In this document: piece by piece, positions 25,370 to 37,874 of the stretch
Layout: the number at the start of each line of letters is the position of its first letter
Position numbering within the stretch: the first letter of the stretch is position 1
From: Sternotherus odoratus
Taxonomy: Eukaryota > Chordata > Testudines > Kinosternidae
Direction: 5' to 3'
Assembly: GCA_032164245.1 (NCBI GenBank)
Contig: JAVMKO010000003.1
Coordinates: 34,471,390 to 34,535,389 of the forward strand
DNA length: 64,000 nucleotides
Position numbers and translations under genes: made by a program
The notes under the pieces: generated by a model
Seen by the model: only the letters and a program-made list of their open reading frames with translations
What the model was told of the DNA's origin: nothing
The model's database searches: none

Positions 25370-26131
25370 CAGAGGATTGGGACAAAATAAATCTGATGCA
25401 GTTCAACAAGTATAAGTGCAGAGTCCTGCATTTAGGATGAAAGAATCCCATGCACTGCTGCAGGCTGAGGACTGACTGGCTAAGTGGCAGTTCTGAAGAA
25501 AACGACCTGGGGATTATAGTGGATGAGAAGCTGGACATGATTCAATAGTGTGCCCTTGTTGCCAAGAAGGCTAACAGCATATTGGGCTGCATTAGTAGGA
25601 GCATTGCTAGCAGATTGAGAGAAGTAATTAGACCCTCTATTCGGCACTGGTGAGGCCACATCTGGAGTATTGTGTCCAATTTTGGGCCCCTCATTCCAGA
25701 AAGGATGTGGACAAATTGGAGAGAGGCAACGGAAATGATTAGGTGGTTGAAGCACATGACTTTTGAGGAGATGCTGAGGGAACTGGGTTTATTTAATCTG
25801 CAGAAGAGAAGAGTGAGGGGGTATTTCATAGCAGCCTTCAACTACCTGAAGAGGGGTTCTAAAGAGGGTGGAGCTAAGCTGTTCTCAGTGGTAGCAGATG
25901 ACAGAATAAGAAGAAATGGTCTCAAGTTGCAGTGGGGAAGGTCTAGGTTGGATATTAGGAAAAACTATTTCACGGGGGAGGTGGTGGAATCTACCTCCTT
26001 GGAGGTTTCTAAGGCCTGGCTTTACAAAGCCCTGGCTGGGATTATTTAGTCGGTATTGGGCCTGCTTTGAGGAGGGGATTGGACTAGATGACCTCCTGAG
26101 ATCTCTTCCAATCCTAATCTTCTATGATAAG
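25370..26131 (+). mobile_element. CR1 LINE, 3' part, 5'-truncated
   Basis: The order of blocks matches the CR1 at 9455-10505: [56 protein letters not shown] translation near 25805-25860 and LDDLLRSLPILIFY near 26086-26130. An 8-base-scale internal gap removes part of the last block relative to that copy. The frame is broken. Confidence 0.85.
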
Positions 26132-26852
26132 TCTGTGGCAAAGTTGGGAATAGTATCCTAGACTCCTGAATCCCTACTCTGTGCTTTCACAGCAAGTTCA
26201 TATACTTCCTGATTCAATCTGAAGCTGATTTTGTTACTACCAAAAAGATACAGTCTAGCTCACATCTCAGCATGCAGTGTTCAGCCTTGATCAGAGATAT
26301 CCCCTGCTGGGACCTGTGATCTTTGCTGACTGCTCCTCCATATTAAAATGTGGGCAGCTGTAATGTACTCCAGCTTATTCAAACCTTAGTCTCCTGTGAA
26401 ATGCCAATACCGCCCAGAGCTGGTCAAAGATCTGGCACTCTGACAACACAGCAGAAGAAAACCATGGGCATGCTGATACCACCCAGAAATGGGGAAGGTG
26501 TATGTACATCCTCCCTGTGAATATATCATCACTGGGAGCAAGGAGTAAGAGAGATCAAAAGAGAAGCAGCAGCACAGATGTACTGAGCTTCCATCTGATC
26601 CTTGGAAACTCAAAGACAAATGATTTGTACAATCAACAGGAAGTGAGAAAAGTAAGAGAAGTGAGTGACACAGCTTTGAGGCCTTCAGATATGAGAAAGA
26701 GGTTTGCACAAGATGACACAATAATTTTGTTAGTAAAGATTTTTGTGTTTGATTCTGAAGAATACAGGAAAAGGGCAATGAGATGGACTGGATGTAGACT
26801 ACCAGAACCTGGTTTATTGACATAAGACAAAAAATACAAGTTAATCCTGGGT
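26132..26852. other. Unassigned intronic sequence
   Basis: No family was recognised. Overlapping frames on both strands at 26386-26929 have no recognisable domain. Confidence 0.35.
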
Positions 26853-26853
26853 A

Positions 26854-27590
26854 TGGCTACCAACTTTCTAATTGCACAAAACCAAACACTCTTGCCCCAG
26901 CCCTTCTCCAAGACTCCACCCCAACTCACTCCATCACCCCTCCCTTTGTCACTCGCTCTCCCCTACCTTCACTCACTTTCACTGACCTGGGGCAGAGATT
27001 GGGGCATGCAGAGAGTGTGAGGGCTCTGGCTGGGAGTGCAGGCTCTGCAGTGGGGCTGGGGAGGAGGGGCTTAGGGTGCAGGAGGGGGCTCCAGGCTGGG
27101 GCAGGAGGTGCAGGGTCTGGCCATACGGCGCTTATCTTGGGCAGATTCCAGTCAGTGGCACAGCAGGGCTAAAGCAGGATCTCTGCCAGCCCCAGCTCTG
27201 TGTGGCTCCTGGAAGCAGCCAGCATGTCTCTCGGGCTCCTAGGTAGAGAGCCTAGGAGGCTCTGCGTGCTGCCTATGTCCGCAAGTGCTTCCCCCACAGC
27301 TCACATTCACCATGGTTACCAGCCAGTGGGGGCTGCATAGCTGGTGTTCTGGGCAGGGGCAGCACGGAGAGCCCCTGTAGTTACCCATGCACCTAGGAGC
27401 ACAACTGTTACTGGTTGGAAAATGTCTTTTGCAGTTTGTGCCACTACATCAAGTGCTTCTGGGAGCTGTGTGGAGCCAGGACATGCGGAGAGTCTGCTTT
27501 AGCCCCACTGTACCACCAACTGGACTTTTATAGCCCGGTCAGATGTTCTGACCAGAGCCACCAGGTCAAAAATTGGACACCTGGCAACCA
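26854..27590. mobile_element. Non-autonomous DNA transposon, about 740 bp
   Basis: The left end TGGCTACCAACTTT and the right end GGACACCTGGCAACCA are imperfect inverted copies, flanked by TA (26852-26853 and 27591-27592). The interior is GC-rich with GGGGCTGGGGAGGAGGGGCT-type blocks and no transposase. A shorter relative lies at 30976-31325. Confidence 0.6.
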
Positions 27591-27592
27591 TA

Positions 27593-27864
27593 GTCCTGAG
27601 ACTGCTATTCCCCGCGCTCTCCCCCCCCAAGTCTGCTCTCAGCAGCTCTTCCCTGCCTTTGCAGGCCACTCTCTACCCTACCTAAGTAGAGTGTTTTCTT
27701 GCTCCCACGGAGTAAGGTCTCCTTGACCCTCAGCTTTTTTGATCTAGCTTCCAGGCCAACATGCTACTCCCTAGTTGGAAAGAGCCTCTTATTTATTACA
27801 GCTTTCCTACTGTCTCTGCCACAGCTTCCTTTGCTTGTTTCTTCCTGAACATTCCTCCCCACTA
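27593..27864. other. Short unassigned gap between elements
   Basis: C/T-rich sequence with nothing recognised. Confidence 0.3.
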
Positions 27865-27982
27865 AGGTTGCCAATTTTCATTGGATGAATTCCTGGAGAT
27901 TTCATCACATGACAAATCTTTAATTAAAGATTAAACTTTAATTCCTGGAGTCTCCAGGCCAGTCCTGGAGGGTTGGCAGCCC
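27865..27982. repeat. Short MITE
   Basis: The ends AGGTTGCCAA and GTTGGCAGCC are inverted copies flanked by TA (27863-27864 and 27983-27984). Inner GGAGACTCCAGG-like words mirror each other around AATTCCTGGAG. Confidence 0.6.
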
Positions 27983-28041
27983 TAGTCTCCACTGCAGCTT
28001 TCTGCTGCTCTTGTAGGAGAATCAATAGATCCCTATTCAGA

Positions 28042-28108
28042 ACAAGGAGAAATGGTCTCAAGTTGCAGTGGGGGAGGTCTAGGTTGGATATTAGGAAACA
28101 CTACTTAT
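28042..28108 (+). mobile_element. Short CR1 fragment
   Basis: AATGGTCTCAAGTTGCAGTG and AGGTTGGATATTAGGAAA match the same block of the CR1 copies at 10255-10305 and 25915-25965. Confidence 0.8.
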
Positions 28109-28675
28109 TAACTAGGGTTTGTAGCTAGACACAGGCCTCTAGCACTTAAAGGGGTAAACCAGCTTGTTCATCTTGGACATTCCTCAACAAATACAGGACT
28201 CTAAGGATACTTTTTGATGTGGATAATCAAAATGAACATGTAAATTCTCTAGTCATTTGGGTTTAAGGCAAATTAATATTAATACAGCAATCAATCATGT
28301 GTATGTGCTATGTGTCATTGGATAACATAATGGCATTTCCTGTAGACAGATATTGGGGAAATGGCCAACCTCAGAGTGCTTAGGATTTTATTTCCTTTAC
28401 ATAACTATCAGCTAAATAAAGATGTGAGGTAAAGCAATAGAAACATCTAATATTGCCAATTTTGAACATAATCATTAAGATCCTGATTCTAACTAAGCAT
28501 CGACTTCAGTGAGCTTTAGATTGTGACCTATACTCATAGGCCAATGGCTTTCAAAAGTGACCCTTGGATGCTTCAGTTTTTTGTGTGCTCAACTTAAGAT
28601 TCCCCAAAGTGTCCCGATTTTTCATAAATTCATAGAAAATGAGCTTTCCTCTTAAAAGCTGGGCCCTTCAAAGTA

Positions 28676-29222
28676 CAGTAAAACCTCCATTTAACGGACT
28701 AATTTGGGCGAGGGGGTGTCCATTAAATCAAAAAGTCCGTTATTTAATATTTTTTTTAAAATGAGCTGTCGGAGCAGCAGCCAGCCCGCCCGCCACAGGG
28801 TCGGGGCGGCAGCTCCGCAGCCCGCCCGCTGCTGGGACCCGGGCGGCAGCCGGGAACCAGACCGCCCGCTTCCGGGACTCGGGTGGGAGCCGGCAGCCCG
28901 CCCGCTGGCGGGACTCGGGCGGGAGCCGGCAGCCAGCAGGCGGGACCCGGCAGCCAGCCAGCCCGCCCACACGCAGGCGGGAGCCGGCAGCCAGCCCGCC
29001 CGCTGCCTGGACCCGGGCAGCAGCCGGGAGCCGTCAGCCAGCCCGCCTGCGGCTGGGACCCTGGCGGCAGCCGGGAGCCGTCAGCCAGTCTGCCTGCTGC
29101 TGTGACCCGGGCGGCAGCCAGGAGCCGGCAGCCAGCTCGCCAGAAATGGATCAGGAATGCATCAGACTTGCTCAGAAATTTTGTCCGTTGCATCCGAAGT
29201 CCGTTAAATCGAGGATTTACTG
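28676..29222. mobile_element. pogo/Tigger-like MITE with GC-rich tandem cargo
   Basis: The left end CAGTAAAACCTCCATTTAAC and the right end GTTAAATCGAGGATTTACTG are near-perfect inverted repeats flanked by TA on each side (28674-28675, 29223-29224), as expected of Tc1/mariner-pogo elements. Between them lies an array built from GGCAGCCGGGAGCC and CAGCCCGCCCGCTG words, roughly 28775-29140. No transposase. The array, not a gene, explains the 120-190 codon frames here. Confidence 0.8.
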
Positions 29223-29224
29223 TA

Positions 29225-30975
29225 TCTGAAATTGCATTCCCATAAATGGAGGCACCCAAAATTACTTGTCCTCCCTTTAAAGCCTGGACAGAGATACAAC
29301 TTATAAGAAAGCCATGGTGCATACTGAACAGAAAGCTTGCAAAGAGCCTACAATATTACATTTACAAATGATTTTGGCTTTGTTTGTAAGAAACCCCCCC
29401 TCCCCCCATGATTAGTCTTAACTGGAAAATCTCTCCTCTTCTTTGAATATTACTACTAGAGTTTCTGTATAACCAAGGGCTCTGTAGCCTAGGTATTTTG
29501 GGGAGAAACACCTGGAGTGAAACCCTGGTCCCTGTAGGAAATGGGAGTTTGGTCACTGAGTTCAGTTGAGCCAGGATTTCACCCCGATGAATAAGCATGA
29601 TGTGGCAATAGGGCTGCTATTAGTTGACCTAGCTTTGGTAACGGAGAAATTCACTAAACCTAACTTTTGTTGTTGTTACATTTAAGTTGCAACTGTCCAA
29701 TTTCACTCCTCAATTGTTCACATCTTTTATGAAGGAAAAATTAAAAAATGAGTTAAATTAGGAAAATTAAATTAGAAGCAAAAAATCCAATTATCTAGCC
29801 AAATCATATCCACCCAGTCAGACTTCAGTTGTTTGCCAAGACCATTATTGTTAGTAAAATTATTGTGTGTGTATTGGTGTGGCTGTCATAGTTGCACTTT
29901 GATGAAGTCTAGAAAATTACACTAATGAGCCTCTTAGTGATTTATGAAAACAGGCTGGAAGGTGATTTAGTTATTTGCTCATAAACAACTCCTCACCCCA
30001 CTTGTTTTACAGATCACAAGAGCTCTTCCAATGTTTCTTCAAAATAATTCACATTCCAAAACTGCTAATGTTTGCCAAAGTCATTGAATTTAAATGACAG
30101 TATTTTGACTTCCCACCTGACTTGCACCATACCCAAGAGTATAGTGGGAAATTTAGAAGTGCTGGAATAGTTAGTCACATATCTATGACACTTCTTCTCT
30201 AGATCTCATTACTAAAGAGCTTTAAAATTTCAGCTTCCTTCAAATTTTGCCTTTTATCCAGAGGGTCAAAGTGGTGCCTGTCTCTGAACTGCTGTGATCC
30301 TGCTATCTTGTATGTTTGTGTAAAACATCCCTTAGTTTTGGGAGCATTGCACTAGAGACAAAAAGCACAGAGGATTTATTGCTAGACCAGAGAGACTTGG
30401 ATTAAAATTTTCTTTGGTATTAAATTCAGGTACAACTATTTCCTTTTTGCTATAGGTTAACCATAAGTCACAACATTATTTAAACACCTAATTTAATTTT
30501 GCATAATTCTGTGTGTAATTATTTCACAGACAATTACATGGTAGTTTAAAATACCTAAAGGAACTTACAGTCATTGTTTTGCAATCTTTACCTCAAACAG
30601 CATATATTTTAAGGAAGCTGTATTGTACTGGAATATGAAACAGCACCCATGATTATTTGCAATGCAATAACACGAAACTGAGACCAAACTCAACACATCA
30701 GGTATTAGTCTACCTTTGTAACTGATTGCAGTGGAAAAGTCATTTGCGTGGATAAACAGCAAGCTGCTCTTGTTAAAACTGTTATAGTACTTGCTAAGTC
30801 TACCATGGTCTTATCCCCAAAGAAAGAGCACTTCATATTGCTCTGCACTGATACCTCTGGCCAGTTCAAGAATAATATTGGCAGGCTCTGGAGAAAAGGT
30901 TTTTAACAGAGGAAAACCTGTTATCCTATGACCTGGATGAAAAGACTTATAGGGAAGAAATTTTAGCAGAGCTTA
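29225..30975. other. Unassigned intronic sequence
   Basis: No gene was recognised. There is a C-run (CCCCCCCTCCCCCC) near 29394-29407; the rest is AT-rich. Confidence 0.35.
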
Positions 30976-31325
30976 GGGTTGTCAACTTTGAAATATTAAA
31001 AAACCTGACACTTCATCAGGAGTGCCAGCACCACCCCTGCCTCCCCTCTACTCCTGCCCCTGAGGCCCCACCCATTCACTCCTCTTCCACTCTCCCTCTC
31101 ATCACTTGCTGTTCTTCCCTCCCAGCCCAGGGCAGGAGGGACTTGTGGCTGGGGTTGGGAGCTGCAGACACCTGATTCATGTAGGAGATGGCCCTGACTG
31201 AGTAGGGGCTGGTACAGGTGATGACTCAGTGCCTCCTGCCTCTCCTACCCACAGTATCCAGACTTTGGATCTGACCTGACTCTATCAGGTCCCCTTTTTG
31301 ATCAGACTTGGCACTTGGCCACCCA
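30976..31325. mobile_element. Shorter relative of the 26854-27590 transposon
   Basis: The left end GGGTTGTCAACTTTGAAA follows TA and the right side ends GGCACTTGGCCACCC. The interior shares the CCTCCC/GGGGCTGGG-type composition and an ACTTGCTGTTCTTCCCTCC block with 26854-27590, but is about half the length. The ends are diverged. Confidence 0.45.
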
Positions 31326-31354
31326 AGCAAATCTGCACAATAGGAAGATCATAC

Positions 31355-31527
31355 TAATATATAATCTATCTATCTCATACAGCTGGAAGGACCTTGAAAG
31401 GACCAAGTATTGTCTCTTGACAGATTTTTTGCCCCAGGTTCCCCTAAATGGCCCCCTCAAGGACTGAACTCACAATCCTGGATTTAGCAGGCCAATGCTC
31501 AAACCACTGAGCTATCCCTCCCCCCCA
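31355..31527 (-). repeat. tRNA-derived turtle SINE with CR1-like tail
   Basis: On the minus strand it starts GGGAGGGATAGCTCAGTGG (box A), continues GAGCATTGGCCTGC and GTGAGTTCAGTCCTTGAGG (box B), then a middle region and a TTCCAGCTGTATGAGATAG tail followed by GATAGATTATA-type repeats. The head is tRNA-like, but the unit is a SINE and not a functional tRNA. It is among the more intact repeats in the window. Confidence 0.85.
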
Positions 31528-33482
31528 GAAACCTAGAGTCACTATACTGTATTACATACAAACATGCATTCTAATTAACTGAAACAATGGAAATAAGATA
31601 AATAAATGTTCTAGCTGAAAATAATCTTTTCATGATGCCCCAAACAGGTATGTGATTCTGGATGAATCTAAAATAAACTTTTCTTCATTCTTGAAGCCAT
31701 TACATAACAATAGCTATAGTGACTTCATAGGGCATTGCCTGGAAGCCACACATTTGATATGGTGCAGTGAGAGTCCCTGAAAATTCTGAGGTCAGGCTAG
31801 AAGAAATCAAGATATGTTGCCTCTTGAGAGAAGCTATCCCTTCATTTTGCTAGAACCATTAGTCAGATAAGGCCTCTTTTGAATGGATTCTTACAGCTAT
31901 CCTTTGCATTCTTGCTATAAAAGTTAATATTTTTACCATGTCAAATAACCCATATGGATTCACATTTAGTATTAAAAGCATTGCAGTTCATAATGCATAT
32001 GCAAAAGGCTTTATTACAAATATTAATGTTTCATACCCAATATCTTTTGTATTAGGATAATGACATGTGACTTATTAATGAAATTGTGATTCTTTTTAGT
32101 TAATAGCCTCATTGGCAATTTGTTTAATCTACAGGTTTTTAGTACATTCTGTATTGCCATTAGTCAGAAACTTAGGATGTCTTTCTATCCCTTTTCAAAT
32201 TTAGTTTCACATTCCCAAGATAAGTATCGTGCTTCTATTATTGCAATAGATGCTAAAAAATATTTGTAACTGTTGATTCTCAGCAAAAATGTCATGATTG
32301 TGGCCCATAAATCACTTCTAAATCTATGGCTGGTTACTGGCTATACGTAACAGATAACACCTATCTGCTATCTTAATATTTATGTGAATGAAACTTAGTA
32401 TTTATTAGTTTGGTGTGCACACTTCCTACATAATATGTTGAACACATACTGCTACATGGCCACAGCTGAGTCAGTCAATTGGAAAGAGGTAGGAGATCTG
32501 TTAAAAACTGAACTTGGAATAAATATCCAGACTAAAGGATCCTAAAATTTCAGTCAGCTCCTAAATCCTATGGAAATACCCTGTGACTTCCACATGAATA
32601 TTGCATTAATTCTTTATGATCAATGTTGCTACAATGAATACCATATGATTTCATTATGGTCAGTGCTGCTAAAATGAATGTAAAAAAAAAAATTCAGTGA
32701 TGAGCTATATAAACTGAAGTGCTACTGTGAAGTCCATCTAGCATAAACTTTAGCATGCAGACAACAGTCACTTACTAACATGTGATCAGAGCAACAGAGA
32801 ATTAGATGGTTATCTCCCATTATTCTTAATAGGAGGTGGAAGCCTACTGCATTAACAGAACATGCTGCTGTTGAAAGTCTAACAGTGCATGATGCTGAAT
32901 ATAACTACTACATAGGACTAAGCCCAATTACATGAATGATTTTGTATTCCAATTTGAATATATTTGTTTTAGTAATCTAAAGGTTAATTCACAAGAAGCA
33001 CCTATATTGGACTAGAGGATCAGATACTACTGTGTAATAAATGAGAGTGTACTGGGACTTACTACATCTACAGTTTCTTGTGGCTATATAAGCTAGCTGC
33101 TAGAAGGATAGCTCATGGATATTAATGTACTCAAAGACTGTAACACACTTCTTGAAATGGCTGGCATGGTCAAGAATTGCAAATGCAGTAATTAGCAGTG
33201 AGTTCACAGATCTTCATATTGCAGTTAAGAGTCATGCGCCTCAAGGCTATTGTTTCTTCAACTTGAGGTAGGAAAATTGGAAGGAAAGCATCAATGATTT
33301 TTCTCTACAGCAGAGCTGTGCTCTGAAAATCTTTAATAAGTGCTGCAACAATAGTGCCTGCCCCGGTATAAGATGTTGTAGTAATTTGTGCCAGAAATTG
33401 TAGCATATTGTACAGAAGGAAAAAAATTATTGCATTTGTGAGAGCACATTTAGTCATTTTAGCTTTCCAAATCTAAATATAT
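31528..33482. other. Unassigned AT-rich intronic sequence
   Basis: About 2 kb without a recognised gene or repeat. Two similar phrases (CAATGTTGCTACAATGAAT near 32621 and CAGTGCTGCTAAAATGAAT near 32660) suggest a small local duplication. Confidence 0.35.
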
Positions 33483-33484
33483 TA

Positions 33485-33822
33485 CAGTAAAACCTCCATT
33501 TAACGGACTAATTTGGGCGAGGGGGTGTCCGTTAAATCAAAAAGGCCCGTATTTAATAATTTTTTTTAAAATGAGCTGTCGGAGCAGAAGCCCGCCTGCC
33601 ACAGGGTCGGGGCGGCAGCTCCGCAGCCCGCCCGCTGCTGGGACCCGGGCGGCAGCCGGGAGCCGTCAGCCAGTCTGCCCGCTGCTGTGACCCGGGCGGC
33701 AGCCGGGAGCCGGCAGCCAGCTCGCCAGAAATGGATCAGGAATGCATCAGACTTGCTCAGAAATTTTGTCCGTTGCATCCGAAGTCCGTTAAATCGAGGT
33801 CTGTTAAATCGAGGGTTTACTG
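33485..33822. mobile_element. pogo/Tigger-like MITE, second copy with a shorter array
   Basis: It has the same ends and TA flanks (33483-33484, 33823-33824) as 28676-29222, and the same GC-rich words, but the array is about 200 bases shorter. Near the right end the phrase GTTAAATCGAGG is duplicated with one change (AGGTCTGTTAAATCGAGGG). Non-coding. Confidence 0.8.
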
Positions 33823-34279
33823 TAATAATCAGAGTCATCCACACTCCCATTGAAATCACAGTGATCTTTATTGTGCCTTATAAATACAAGACACCAGCGG
33901 GTATTTTATTTTAGGTTTAAATGTTGCCATTGATTGTAGCAGTATATAACTGCCATTCTGTGGGTGGGACAGCTAGGATTTGCACATCTATACAGTGGTA
34001 CAGTTTAACACCTATAGAGTTGCATAACATAAAAACTGCATAATTTCTCTACCACAGAAATCTGCTATCTGGCTGTACTTAAGGAAAGTAAATGCAAAAA
34101 TGTAAGTGCTGGGTGCTTATGCCTGACAGGATTCTCAAATTAGCCATTCCCCACCTATTTTTACCTTCAGGGCCCAATTTGGTAGGCACTGCCAGAGCAT
34201 GCATACTGGATTGGGCCTTGCACGGACCAGTGTGACCAGAGCAGGAGACTGGCTGGGTATGCATATATAAGTATACTCA

Positions 34280-34297
34280 ATAACCCAGTGGTTAGAG
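34280..34297 (+). repeat. Left piece of a tRNA-like repeat split by a hAT element
   Basis: CCCAGTGGTTAGAG is the start of a SINE-like unit that resumes at 34686 with CTTAGAGCACTCGC. The split falls exactly at the hAT insertion. Confidence 0.5.
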
Positions 34298-34685
34298 AAG
34301 TGGCTCTCAACCTTTCCAGACTACTATACCCTTTCAGGAGTCTGATTTGTCTTCCATACCCCCCAAGTTTCACCGCTCTTAAAAAAGTACTTGTTTATAA
34401 AATCAGATGTAAAAATACAAGTGTCACAACACACAGTTACTGAAAAATGGCTGACTTTCTCATTTTTAACATCTAATTCTAAAATAAATCAATTGAAATA
34501 TAAAGATTGTACTTACATTTCAGTGTATAGTATACAGAGCAGTATAAATAAGACATTGTCTGTATGACATTTTAGTTTGTACTCACTTTGCTAGTGCTTT
34601 TTTTGTAGCCTGTTATAAAACTAGACAAGTATGTAGATGACTTAATACACCCGGAGGTACGCATACCCCTGGTTGAGAACCATTG
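34298..34685. mobile_element. hAT-type MITE, 388 bp
   Basis: The left end AAGTGGCTCTCAACC and the right end GGTTGAGAACCATTG are inverted copies of the common CAGTGGTTCTCAACC hAT terminus. They are flanked by an 8-bp duplication with one mismatch: GGTTAGAG at 34290-34297 and GCTTAGAG at 34686-34693. The interior is AT-rich and lacks a transposase. Confidence 0.75.
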
Positions 34686-35200
34686 GCTTAGAGCACTCGC
34701 AGCGGATTGAGGGACCTGTTTTTCAAATCCACACTCTGCCAGGTTTTGAGCAAGGGCTTCAATTGGGCTTCAATCAGCTTCCACATCCCAAGTGAGTGTC
34801 CTAACCTCTGGCTATTGGTTATAATGGGGTTCTTCCCTCCCTTTCTCCTCACTCTGTCCTCTTCCTGCTTTGACTGATCTGGCTTAGGCATCTAACTTCA
34901 AGAGACAGTTCACAGCTGCAAATCGTTCGTTAGGTTCCTCACTATCATAGAGGGGTTGGTTCCACTTGGTTGGCTCCCCAGTCAGTTTGCTGTCTTGTGT
35001 GAATCCAATTCTCAGATGCGTAATTCCCTCCATGCATTGTATAGGGACCCTGGGTGCCTAACACAGGGTTGTGAATTCCAGTAAGTGGCAGGGTGCCTAA
35101 AAGCAATGCCTCTTTGTGGAGCTAGCCTCTAGAAGCCTGGATCCCATTCAGTTAAATTATGTTCCCAAGGGCCTAAGTTGCTTTGAAAATGGGATTTTGA
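34686..35200 (+). repeat. Right piece of the split tRNA-like repeat and adjoining repeat
   Basis: It resumes with GCTTAGAGCACTCGC, continues through CAAATCCACACTCTGCC (box-B-like), then a mirrored half (CCACATCCCAAGTGAGTGTC) that folds back on the head. From about 34880 it runs into TTAGGCATCTAACTTCAAG...GGTGCCTAA wording shared with other turtle repeats. The outer edge is uncertain. Confidence 0.45.
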
Positions 35201-37874
35201 TTCCTAAATCAATCATGTGCTTTAGAAAATGTTACCCATTCATCCAAACTTAAATTTATGTGATGATCTATTGAGGCTGGGGGAAGGGGGTTGCTGATTT
35301 CCATCTGCAGAACTAAGTAAACAGTTGTTGTTTTTTTTCAATTGTTTTCATTGTTTGATAGTTAAATACATAGGCAAATATGCCAAGTGACCTAGTCTTA
35401 ACTTTGCTATTGGAATCTCAGCTTTTGAATTTCCTGACTGACTATTTGGGATATGTTTGAGATCTGCCCTAAATCCGATCAGCTAACTAAATATCAGCAT
35501 AAGTCATGTTACCCTGCTCACATTTGTGCTTCTAAAATGGGGATAAAATCATTCAGTTAAAAAACTGTGTGCACACTAGCAACTTAAAAAGCTAAATAGC
35601 ACTACAGGCTTTTAGGGGTGTTTTCAGACTACCAAAATTAAACCTTATCTGTCAATTAAATAATTGCCACGCTATATTTCCTAAAGTCCAATCTGGGAGT
35701 TTTATGAGGACAATGTGTGTTAGAAGTTGAACAGGTTATCACAAATATTTGGAGAAAATGTATTAGGAAAAAAAGTCAATTCCATGCATATACTTTTTAT
35801 ACCTAGCAGATCCAGTCTTAGCCCATAAAAATGTTTTATGGGCAAGTTATAAACTCCTGAAAATAATTTTAATTGTGATAGACCCTCAAATATGGCCGAA
35901 TTGCTAGTAGGCACTGCAACAATAGTATTATGCTATTCAGAATGGACTCTATGTGAGTGTATGCCTAAATCTTTGTCTTTGTATGAGTTACTATGGAATT
36001 AGGAGGAGTAAAAGAATTAATTACATTTAGTGACTCAATTAAATGAAGAGTTTTAAGAGTTTTCCCTGCATATTTAAACCATGAATAAAAAAGCAAGGCT
36101 GTCAGACAATCAATATATCCCCCCTCTTGACATCTGCCTCCAAAATGTATGTCTTCTTGTTAGTGTAAAGAGCTAATTTATTGACTTTGCAATTTAATGG
36201 AATTCAAGATAATCTTTTTAGCTAAGTAAAGGGTGTTTGGGAGCATTGCATTATATTTTCTTGCTTGTTTTTATGAAAGATCTAAGTTAGATGTCTGAAA
36301 CTATGGTTTGAGCCATAACCCGTATGTCATTTTTTTCAACATGCAAGAGGTGAAATCCTCAAAACATTAGCAAGAAGAAAATACAATATATGGCTAGCAT
36401 TTAGATTTTATTTTTACAGGACAAAAATTCACCTAATAGGAAAGATAAACAGAAAAAAAGTGTAGAACTTGTATATCTGTTATTTACCATGAATATAACA
36501 AGATAGACTAGATAATCCAGTGCTAATCCAGTCAGTACTTCAACTATGCAGAAGCAAGGATGATGCTTCTTTGCATCATTTTGCCTTTGCTCCTCATTCC
36601 CTTCATTTCTAACCATGGATTCCATTGGCAATATTTTGTCCTAATAGTCCTATTATAAAACTTGACTTCTTCTTGGGTTAGAAAGGAAAAACAGTCCACA
36701 TGATCTAATTAGTTAATTTTAAGTTAGATGTGCAACATATCTGGGATGTTTTCAGACCTGAGAGATCATTTCAAGAAGGTCCAATCCTGCCCTCACTAAA
36801 GTCAATGAGAATATACTTATCAAAACTGTAATGCAGATAAATCTAATCAGACCTATGATCATACCAGTGTTCATTCTCTTTCTCTCTAGGTAGCTTAGAG
36901 AGACTGGACCAGTAATAGGTCTAAGTTATTTCTGACTATCCACTTGTGGAGTAGATTAGCTAATTCAGCAATAAAGAACAGTATTTCAATCTGCAAGTTT
37001 TCTTCCTCTGGATTTTTTTCTTCAAGTTTTAGAGTTCTTGCTTACAGCAAAAGAAACACCAAAAAAGAAACAGTTCTACATAGCTAGAAAACACGTGGGG
37101 TAGGGGGTCATTATCATGGAGTAAACCAGTATTTAACAATTGTGTGGAGTGATCTACCATCTGAAAGGCCTTCCCTCCATTCTGATTAGTCAGAAGCTGT
37201 TTTCGTAGTTTTTCCTATATTCACTATGAGAACTTGTTTGGGCCTACACTCCACAGCATGTCACACTGTGCAAACAAGGGGTTAATTCCCTATTTGCTGT
37301 AAACCAGTTTGGGCCTCTATACCTAATTGAGCGGGGATGCAACCCTGAAGTAATTTAGTAAGACTGCATTTATGTATAGAGAAATTTTTGAGTATATGAA
37401 CTTGACCTTCAAAGGTCTATCTCATACAATAAAGAAACTGTGCATAACCAGAGGGGAAAGCTGATCTTTTTAAAAGAGGATATTTCTTTATTCTAGCAGA
37501 TCTATACTAGATAGATAAATACTAGGGAGAGAAGTCCATCTGGACCAACAACTGTTACCTTGTTGGTCAATCTTAATTCAGTTTCTTACCTCACATTTCT
37601 CTCACGCAAAACAATGTAAGTGTCTATTGAACTGACTCTTTACTTAATTTGCCTTCCCTGGTAACTTGTTACATATATTTATATTTATTAACCTGCTGTG
37701 TTATTTTCTAGGGATACAGATGAAGAATCCTCACTCAGATTTTAACATAGTCCTCACTGGACTTCAATGGAAGTTTGTATAAAGAAGGGCTAGTAAGGCT
37801 CTTAGCCCCCCAGTTTTTAGAATATGTCCCCTTCTCTATTCCAGGTAAAAAACATACCACTATAATGGAGACAA
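35201..37874. other. Unassigned AT-rich intronic sequence
   Basis: No gene was recognised. A possible diverged MITE lies near 35570-35700 (CACACTAGCAACTTAAAAAG). Otherwise nothing was seen. Confidence 0.3.

Noticed and set aside
28756..29322. 188-codon minus-strand frame
   Set aside because: Translation of the tandem array in the Tigger-like MITE.
31431..31527. tRNA gene
   Set aside because: The tRNA-like head is followed by a SINE body and CR1-like tail, and the cloverleaf is not intact.
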